Source: an uncultured Clostridia bacterium (GTDB taxonomy: Bacteria; Bacillota; Clostridia; Oscillospirales; Butyricicoccaceae). From it: 11,277 bases of DNA. The translations under genes were made by a program, and so were the position numbers. Below the pieces are notes generated by a model. It worked only from the letters and a program-made list of their open reading frames with translations, was not told where the DNA came from and made no database searches. Below are positions 6,872 to 11,277 of this stretch, in pieces. How positions within the stretch are numbered: the first letter of the stretch is position 1; each line of letters starts with the position of its first letter. Location: positions 1 to 11,277 of the forward strand of contig CANUCM010000107.1 in NCBI GenBank assembly GCA_947856675.1. The letters are read 5' to 3'.

Positions 6872-6900
6872 AGTATAGCAGAACGCAGCGGCAAAAACAA
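6872..6900 (-). promoter_or_regulatory. Promoter of the M42 peptidase gene
   Basis: On the minus strand TTGTTT (6895-6900) is followed by a 17-nt spacer and TATACT (6872-6877), preceded by TGC (extended -10). The -35 coincides with the T-rich tail of the upstream terminator. Confidence 0.7.
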
Positions 6901-6934
6901 CCGCCGTCCGGCCAAAAACAGGCGCGGACGGCGG
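6891..6934 (-). terminator. Rho-independent terminator after the PRK06851-like gene
   Basis: On the minus strand CCGCCGTCCG (6934-6925) pairs perfectly with CGGACGGCGG (6910-6901) around a 14-nt loop that can add a small GCC/GGC stem. TTGTTTTT follows. It starts 8 nt past the ATPase gene stop. Confidence 0.85.
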
Positions 6935-6942
6935 CAAAAACG

Positions 6943-8016
6943 TCAGTGTGCAAGCGCATCGTGCAAAGAACGGGCGGTATTTTCGAGCGCGGCGAAATCC
7001 AGGTGGGGCAGGTACAGCGCTTCGATCTCGTCGTGCAGAGCATGGGCGCTGCGCAGTTCGGCGGCGGCGTCGTCGAGCAGGGAACGGCTCATGCGCGACA
7101 GCAGGCGGATTTTGCCGCGCAGGCCGGGCTGTGCGCCGAGGTCGGCGCAGGCGTCGACGCGGATGCGCCGGTAGGGCGTGCGCGGGCCGGGCTGTGCGGG
7201 GTGCACGGTGACAAAGCCCAGCGAAAGCTCCGGGATGAGGACGTGGCACAGCTTTTGCGGGTCGACGGGGCTCAGGCAGGCGTACACGTCGCAGCCGCGC
7301 TGCACGGCGCCCTCGAGCAGGGGCTGCAGCAGGACGTGCGAAAATCCGAGGCTGTCGGACAGCTCATACACGCGCGAGCACAGCGCGTCGATGGTGCAGT
7401 CAAAGCGCATAAGCCCGCGCGGGGTCATGCCGTCGAGGAAGCGTTTTCTGACGATGCCCGGCGCGCCGCTGCCCCGGGGGATTTCGCGGGCGATGATGCC
7501 TTTGGCGCGGCGGGCCAGGCGGGCGGCGTCAAACACGGGTGCGGCGCAGGCGCAGACGGCGTCCCGGGCCTGCGCCGCGGCACAGGTCAGGCGGCGCGCC
7601 TGCGCATAGTGCGCGCGGGAGCGCTCGGCAAGGGATTGGAGCGCCGGGTATTTTTCGCGCAGGGCTGCGCAGTCGGCAAAACCGGGCATGGGGACATAGC
7701 CTCCGCGCGCGCCGGGGAAATCCGGCTCCATGGCGTGGGGCGGCGTGGCGTCCAGCACGGCGGCGTTGCGGCCGCGAAGGACGATGCCGTCGAGCGAACC
7801 GGGGTCGCTGGAGCAGTAGATGTACTCCGCGGGCTCTCCGGCGCGGATCAGGGGCTCGCATGCATTGCGCATCAGGCTGGATTTTCCGCAGCCGGGGCCG
7901 CCTTTTATCATATACACGTCGCGCGCGGGCTGTTCGGCGCACAGATCTTCAAACAGTGATGCAAAACCGTGCCGGGAGTTGGCGCCGAGAAAAAAGGCGC
8001 ATTCCTTCTGGGGCAT
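6943..8016 (-). CDS. PRK06851-like P-loop ATPase with a degenerate second module
   Basis: A predicted cytoplasmic nucleotide-binding protein of 357 residues whose cellular role is not known. It resembles the Firmicutes hypothetical family PRK06851 (recognised from memory). An intact Walker A, GGPGCGKSS, lies at 39-47, followed by YIYCSSDPGSLDGIVL (65-80) and AVLDATPPHAMEPDFPG (86-102). The second half repeats this plan: RFLDGMTPRG at 192-201 mirrors FFLGANSRHG at 8-17, and DVYACLSPVDPQKLCHVLIPEL at 243-264 mirrors the CSSDP stretch. The place of the second P-loop reads LSDSLGFSHVLL, without the Gly-Lys-Ser core. The frame opens at a TTG (8034), but that codon overlaps GGGAGGT (8026-8032). The ATG at 8016, 9 nt downstream, is the likely start. 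It is a single-gene unit, divergent from the deacetylase operon. Residues 295-357 look helical. Confidence 0.85.
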   Translation of the reverse strand: MPQKECAFFLGANSRHGFASLFEDLCAEQPARDVYMIKGGPGCGKSSLMRNACEPLIRAGEPAEYIYCSSDPGSLDGIVLRGRNAAVLDATPPHAMEPDFPGARGGYVPMPGFADCAALREKYPALQSLAERSRAHYAQARRLTCAAAQARDAVCACAAPVFDAARLARRAKGIIAREIPRGSGAPGIVRKRFLDGMTPRGLMRFDCTIDALCSRVYELSDSLGFSHVLLQPLLEGAVQRGCDVYACLSPVDPQKLCHVLIPELSLGFVTVHPAQPGPRTPYRRIRVDACADLGAQPGLRGKIRLLSRMSRSLLDDAAAELRSAHALHDEIEALYLPHLDFAALENTARSLHDALAH

Positions 8017-8025
8017 AGGTTGCTT

Positions 8026-8032
8026 ACCTCCC
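8026..8032 (-). promoter_or_regulatory. Ribosome binding site of the PRK06851-like gene
   Basis: GGGAGGT on the minus strand lies 9 nt before the ATG at 8016. It overlaps the in-frame TTG at 8034-8032, which rules that codon out as the start. Confidence 0.85.
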
Positions 8033-8050
8033 AAAAAATATTTTCACGCC

Positions 8051-8079
8051 AGTATATGTGTTTTCGTGTATTTCGGGCA
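8051..8079 (-). promoter_or_regulatory. Possible promoter of the PRK06851-like gene
   Basis: A TATACT -10 lies at 8051-8056 on the minus strand, 34 nt before the ATG. The hexamer at the right distance (TGCCCG, 8074-8079) is a poor -35, so this is weak or needs an activator. Confidence 0.4.
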
Positions 8080-8089
8080 CAAAGGGGCT

Positions 8090-8117
8090 TTTGCAAATCG
8101 CCGCGGCAGTGTATAAT
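8090..8117 (+). promoter_or_regulatory. Promoter of the deacetylase-deacylase operon
   Basis: A perfect TATAAT -10 (8112-8117) lies 16 nt from TTTGCA (8090-8095), or 15 nt from TTGCAA (8091-8096). Transcription should start near 8125, leaving a leader of about 100 nt. That leader can form small hairpins, such as TGCGC-N7-GCGCA at 8171-8187. I recognise no riboswitch in it. Confidence 0.65.
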
Positions 8118-8210
8118 AAAGACTGCAGAAACAGACATTTTTCGCTCCCGGTGAAACAAAGCCCGGAGTCTGCGCGTCTAAAGCGCATAGAACCCAATAC
8201 CCACAGAAAA

Positions 8211-8215
8211 GAGGG
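8211..8215 (+). promoter_or_regulatory. Ribosome binding site deciding the deacetylase start
   Basis: GAGGG lies 8 nt before the ATG at 8224 but only 2 nt before the in-frame ATG at 8218, so the inner ATG is the better start. Confidence 0.75.
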
Positions 8216-8223
8216 CAATGAAT

Positions 8224-9546
8224 ATGAGCAAGCACGTAATGCACAAACCACCGCGGAAAAAGCCCATGTGGCCGCTGCTGGCAGCGGCGGTTTTAGCGCT
8301 GGTGCTGGCGGTATGGGCGCTGGTTTCGGCGTTGGGCGGCGGGGAGGACCCGGCCGGGGGGCAGGAAAACGGGCAGCAGACGGAACAGCAGAAGCCTTCG
8401 GAAGAGGAGCAGGATCAGCAGCGGCAGGAGCTTTTGGAAAAGGCCGGGACGCTTGCCGACGGGTATTTTTACGATGAGGCACTCGAGGCGCTTGCCGCCC
8501 GTCCCGAACTGCAAAATGAGCAGACCGAAGCGGAAGCCGAGCGCATCCGCGGGCTCAAGGCCGGGCTTGTCAAGTACGAGGGGCAGCTGTACCATGTGTT
8601 TTTCCACAGCCTTATCATTTATCCCGAGCTGGCCTTTGACGACAAGGGGCATCCGGCCGAGGGCTACAACATGTGGATGACGACCGTTAAGGAGTTTAAG
8701 GCCATGCTGCCCCTGCTTTTGGAAAACAACTTTGTTTTGTATGACATTACAGAGCTTGTGGAAATCGACGCGTCCGGCCAGGCCAGGCCCAAGGACATCT
8801 ATCTGCCCGAGGGCAAAAAGCCGCTGGTCATATCCGTCGACGACGTCAGCTATTATGATTATATGGCGCCCGACGGCTTTGCCACGCGGCTTGTCATCAA
8901 CGAGGCGGGCGACGTTGTAACCGAGGTCAAGGCGCCCGACGGCACGGTGTCGCAGACCTATGACGGCGACGTCATGCCCATTGTCGACCAGTTTGTCAAG
9001 GAGCACCCGGAGTTTTCCTTCCGGGGGGCCAAGGGCGTGGTTGCGCCGACGGGCTATCAGGGCGCGTTCGGCTACCGCATTACAGATCCTGACTGGTTTA
9101 CCGAGGAAGAGTTTAAAAAGATCTGTGACGACACCCGTGCCATTGCCGCGCGGCTGCGCGAAACAGGCTGGCAGATTGCCTGTCACAGCTATACGCACAA
9201 CTCCTTCTGGCGCGGGGATATGACGCTTGAGCAGGTCAAGGACGACCTGGGCCGGTGGAAAGAGCTCATGACTCCCTATGTCGGTGAAACCAACATTCTC
9301 ATCACGCCGTTCGGCGGGCGCTTCGGCACCGAGGGCGCGGTGTACGACTATATCGTCAAAGAGATGGGCTTTACCATCATCTGCCCGGTGGGCGCCGGCA
9401 TGAGCACCTCCTATCAGAACGGCAGCATGATGCAGGACCGTCTCAACCTTGACGGCTACACCATGCTCGAGCATCCCGAACGCATCAGCAAGTATTTCTT
9501 TGATCCGGCGGCAGTGGTGGATCCTGCGCGGCCGCCGCTGGACTAG
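8224..9546 (+). CDS. Membrane-anchored polysaccharide deacetylase-like protein (CE4/NodB type)
   Basis: A predicted 440-residue extracytoplasmic enzyme, probably removing acetyl groups from a wall or capsular polysaccharide. Basic residues (KPPRKK) precede one membrane segment at about 15-38, then a polar Gln/Glu-rich linker at 40-70, which suits a type II membrane or uncleaved-signal protein. The CE4 elements are LVISVDDV with Asp206-Asp207, HSYTH with His321 and His325 as metal ligands, and a motif-3-like ITPFGGRFG at 360-368. The first motif lacks the usual Gly after DD, and the gap to HSYTH is about 115 residues, well above the roughly 50 of typical CE4 enzymes, implying an insert. Residues 76-200 carry no domain I recognise. 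It is the first gene of a two-gene operon, 27 nt before the D-aminoacylase. Fold is likely; activity and substrate are inferred. Confidence 0.86.
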   Translation: MSKHVMHKPPRKKPMWPLLAAAVLALVLAVWALVSALGGGEDPAGGQENGQQTEQQKPSEEEQDQQRQELLEKAGTLADGYFYDEALEALAARPELQNEQTEAEAERIRGLKAGLVKYEGQLYHVFFHSLIIYPELAFDDKGHPAEGYNMWMTTVKEFKAMLPLLLENNFVLYDITELVEIDASGQARPKDIYLPEGKKPLVISVDDVSYYDYMAPDGFATRLVINEAGDVVTEVKAPDGTVSQTYDGDVMPIVDQFVKEHPEFSFRGAKGVVAPTGYQGAFGYRITDPDWFTEEEFKKICDDTRAIAARLRETGWQIACHSYTHNSFWRGDMTLEQVKDDLGRWKELMTPYVGETNILITPFGGRFGTEGAVYDYIVKEMGFTIICPVGAGMSTSYQNGSMMQDRLNLDGYTMLEHPERISKYFFDPAAVVDPARPPLD

Positions 9547-9573
9547 AGGCAAAAGAAAGGGGAGCTTTGCACC

Positions 9574-11169
9574 ATGTATGATCTGATCATCCGAAAAGGC
9601 CTCGTTGTCGACGGCACGGGCGCGCCGGCGTTCGTGGGCGATGTGGCGGTCAAAGACGGGCTGATCGCCGCCGTCGCGCCGCACATCGACGGGAGTGCCT
9701 GCGAGGAAATCGACGCGCACGGCCTGTGCACGGCGCCGGGCTTTATCGACGTGCACACCCACTCCGATCGCCGCATTTTTGACGATACGGTCACGGCGTG
9801 GAACCACCTCGAGGCCGGCACCACGACCGAAATTGTCGGGCAGTGCGGCTCGCAGGCGGTGCCGTGGTACCCCGGGCTTGTATACAATCCCGGCAGCGTG
9901 GGCGATGAGCGCTACCGCGAAATCTGCCGCGACTTTGCAAGCTACATGGAGTTTGCACAGTCGCGCAGTCTGGGCACCAACATCGCCGTGCTGGCAGGGC
10001 AGGGCAACATCCGCGGCCGGGTGATGGGTTTGGGGCCGGGGCTGCCCGACGAGGCGCAGACGGCGCAGATGCGCGACATTATGACCGAGGCCATGGAGGC
10101 GGGCTGCCTGGGCTTTTCGACCGGCCTTGTCTACACGCCGTCGGTTTTTGCCGGCCCCGATGAAATCTGCGAAATTGCCCGCGCGGCGCACGCGCGCGGC
10201 GGCATTTACACAAGCCACATCCGCGGCGAGGGCAAAGCGCTCATCGAATCGATTGACGAGGCGCTCGATGTGGGCAGAAAAACCGGTATCCCGGTCAATA
10301 TTTCACATATCAAGGTCATCGGCAAGCAGAACGAGGGCAAATCGGCGGCGGCCATCGGGCGCATTGAAGAGGCCCGGCGCAGCGGGCTTTCGGTCACGGC
10401 CGACCTGTACCCCTTTATCGGCGGCTCCGCGCCGCTTGCAAGCCAGCTGCCGCCCAAGTTCCTCACCGAGGGCATCGTCGAAAGCGTTAAAAAGCTGGCC
10501 GACCCCGGCCTGCGCGCGCAGGTGCTGTGGTCCATCATGAACGAAACCGATGAGTTCGAAAGCGGCATTTATACCGCGGGCTTTGACGGCTGCCTGCTGT
10601 GCGCCTGTACGCAGACGCCGCAGTACGTGGGCAAAACCCTGGGGCAGATCGCCCGCGAGGAGGGGCGTGAGCCGTTTGACGTGTGCTGCGACGTTCTGAT
10701 GCGCAACGGCGGTGTGGTGCAGGGCATTTACCTGTCGCAGAACGAAAGCGACATGCTGCGCTTTCTGGCGCAGCCGTGGGTCATGTCGGGCAGCGACTGG
10801 TCGGATGAGAGCGGGCCGGTCGACCCGGAAAAGACGGCGGGCAGCCATCCGCGCGGCGTAGCCACCATGACGCGCCGGCTGGAGCTGGTGCGCGAACACG
10901 GCATCGAAGGCGTGGAAAGCGCGGTGCACCGCTTAACCGGCATGCCCGCCGATGTCTACGATTTGCCGCAGGTGGGCAGGCTGGCCGTGGGAAAAAAGGC
11001 CGATATCACCGTATTTTCATGGGAAAAAGTGCGTGCCCATGCCGATTTTATTCATCCGTACCGGCGTAACGAAGGTATCGAAACGGTCATCGTCAGCGGT
11101 CAGGTTGCCGTGCGTGACGGCCGGTTTACCGGCGTGCGCTGCGGAAAAGTGCTGAAAAAAGGCGAGTGA
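9574..11169 (+). CDS. N-acyl-D-amino-acid deacylase (D-aminoacylase), amidohydrolase superfamily
   Basis: This enzyme class hydrolyses N-acyl-D-amino acids to a D-amino acid and a carboxylate, using zinc in the cytoplasm. The 531-residue product has the complete amidohydrolase set for the D-aminoacylase branch: VHTHSD (His61, His63), GQCG with Cys91 (these enzymes use a bridging Cys rather than a carboxylated Lys), TSHIRGEG (His215), NISHIKVIG (His245) and SGSDWS (Asp408). An N-terminal beta-sandwich piece (1-57) and the C-terminal ADITVFSWEKVRAHADF stretch close the fold. The ATG at 9574 has AAGGGGAG 9 nt upstream. It sits 27 nt behind the deacetylase gene, so the two are co-transcribed, and a strong terminator follows its TGA. 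Whether it acts on D-Glu, D-Asp, neutral D-amino acids or a wall-derived fragment cannot be decided. I see no signal peptide. Confidence 0.93.
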   Translation: MYDLIIRKGLVVDGTGAPAFVGDVAVKDGLIAAVAPHIDGSACEEIDAHGLCTAPGFIDVHTHSDRRIFDDTVTAWNHLEAGTTTEIVGQCGSQAVPWYPGLVYNPGSVGDERYREICRDFASYMEFAQSRSLGTNIAVLAGQGNIRGRVMGLGPGLPDEAQTAQMRDIMTEAMEAGCLGFSTGLVYTPSVFAGPDEICEIARAAHARGGIYTSHIRGEGKALIESIDEALDVGRKTGIPVNISHIKVIGKQNEGKSAAAIGRIEEARRSGLSVTADLYPFIGGSAPLASQLPPKFLTEGIVESVKKLADPGLRAQVLWSIMNETDEFESGIYTAGFDGCLLCACTQTPQYVGKTLGQIAREEGREPFDVCCDVLMRNGGVVQGIYLSQNESDMLRFLAQPWVMSGSDWSDESGPVDPEKTAGSHPRGVATMTRRLELVREHGIEGVESAVHRLTGMPADVYDLPQVGRLAVGKKADITVFSWEKVRAHADFIHPYRRNEGIETVIVSGQVAVRDGRFTGVRCGKVLKKGE

Positions 11170-11175
11170 CAACAT

Positions 11176-11208
11176 AAAAAAATCCGCCCCCTGAGGGGCG
11201 GATTTTTT
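11176..11208. terminator. Bidirectional rho-independent terminator
   Basis: TCCGCCCC-CTGA-GGGGCGGA is an 8-bp GC-rich stem, with A7 on its left and T6 on its right, so it gives a stem plus U-tract on both strands. On the plus strand it ends the deacylase operon; on the minus strand it ends the gene entering from the right edge. Confidence 0.94.
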
Positions 11209-11214
11209 ATGCCG

Positions 11215-11277
11215 TTATACGATGCTTCCCATGCGCAGGAAAAAGGATATGGAGGTAAGGGTCACCGCGGCCAGTAT
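11215..11277 (-). CDS. C-terminal end of a probable membrane protein (cut by right edge)
   Basis: On the minus strand, 20 codons are open from the right edge to a TAA at 11217-11215. They encode a hydrophobic tail, ILAAVTLTSISFFLRMGSIV, which reads like the last transmembrane helix of an integral membrane protein. The stop lies 7 nt before a terminator that also works on the minus strand, which supports a real convergent gene ending here. Twenty residues are too few to name a family. Confidence 0.5.
   Translation of the reverse strand: MLAAVTLTSISFFLRMGSIV

Noticed and set aside
6801..7043. An 81-residue N-terminal extension of the M42 peptidase
   Set aside because: It overlaps the preceding gene and its terminator. 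The ATG at 6800 has a near-perfect ribosome binding site and matches where the family starts.
8293..10218. A 641-codon minus-strand open frame across the deacetylase-deacylase operon
   Set aside because: Two well-recognised genes with catalytic motifs and good ribosome binding sites lie on the plus strand here; the antisense frame has no domain signal.

Overview
The window looks like chromosomal DNA from a GC-rich member of the Clostridia (Firmicutes), perhaps near the Oscillospiraceae/Ruminococcaceae. This rests on the GC-rich codons, strong AGGAGG-type ribosome binding sites 6-9 nt before most starts, sigma-A-like promoters, tight operons, a Gram-positive LexA, a secreted protein with WG repeats and copper-amine-oxidase-like stalk repeats, and a PRK06851-like ATPase. 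The placement is inference. I see no insertion sequence, phage gene, CRISPR array, tRNA or rRNA.

Layout. Positions 1-8016 are all read on the minus strand and hold four transcription units. In transcription order, from high to low coordinates, they are: (1) a P-loop ATPase of the PRK06851 type (8016-6943), ending in a hairpin terminator; (2) an M42-like metallopeptidase (6800-5775) with its own promoter and terminator; (3) proB-proA plus a secreted WG-repeat/stalk protein (5615-1940), starting at a near-consensus promoter and ending in a UUCG-loop terminator; (4) lexA-recG (1794 to beyond position 1), starting at a promoter whose -35 lies in a LexA-box-like palindrome. recG is cut by the left edge after 403 codons. 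From 8224 to 11169 a divergent plus-strand unit encodes a membrane-anchored polysaccharide-deacetylase-like (CE4) protein and an N-acyl-D-amino-acid deacylase. It ends in a terminator that works in both directions. The last 20 codons of a hydrophobic minus-strand protein enter from the right edge.

How the genes work together. ProB and ProA carry out the first two steps from glutamate to proline. The secreted protein 30 nt behind proA has no visible promoter of its own and is probably co-transcribed. lexA and recG overlap by 8 nt (ATGTCTGA), so recG translation is probably coupled to lexA and its transcription tied to the SOS response. proB and proA overlap in the same way (ATGACTGA). The deacetylase/deacylase pair suggests deacylation of cell-wall or D-amino-acid derivatives, but no substrate can be read from sequence.

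Most genes are recognisable housekeeping or common accessory families, and I found no convincing wholly new system. The points most worth a second look are the SOS-linked lexA-recG unit, the proBA operon carrying a surface protein, the ATPase with a duplicated module whose second P-loop has decayed, and the CE4-like enzyme with an unusually long insert.
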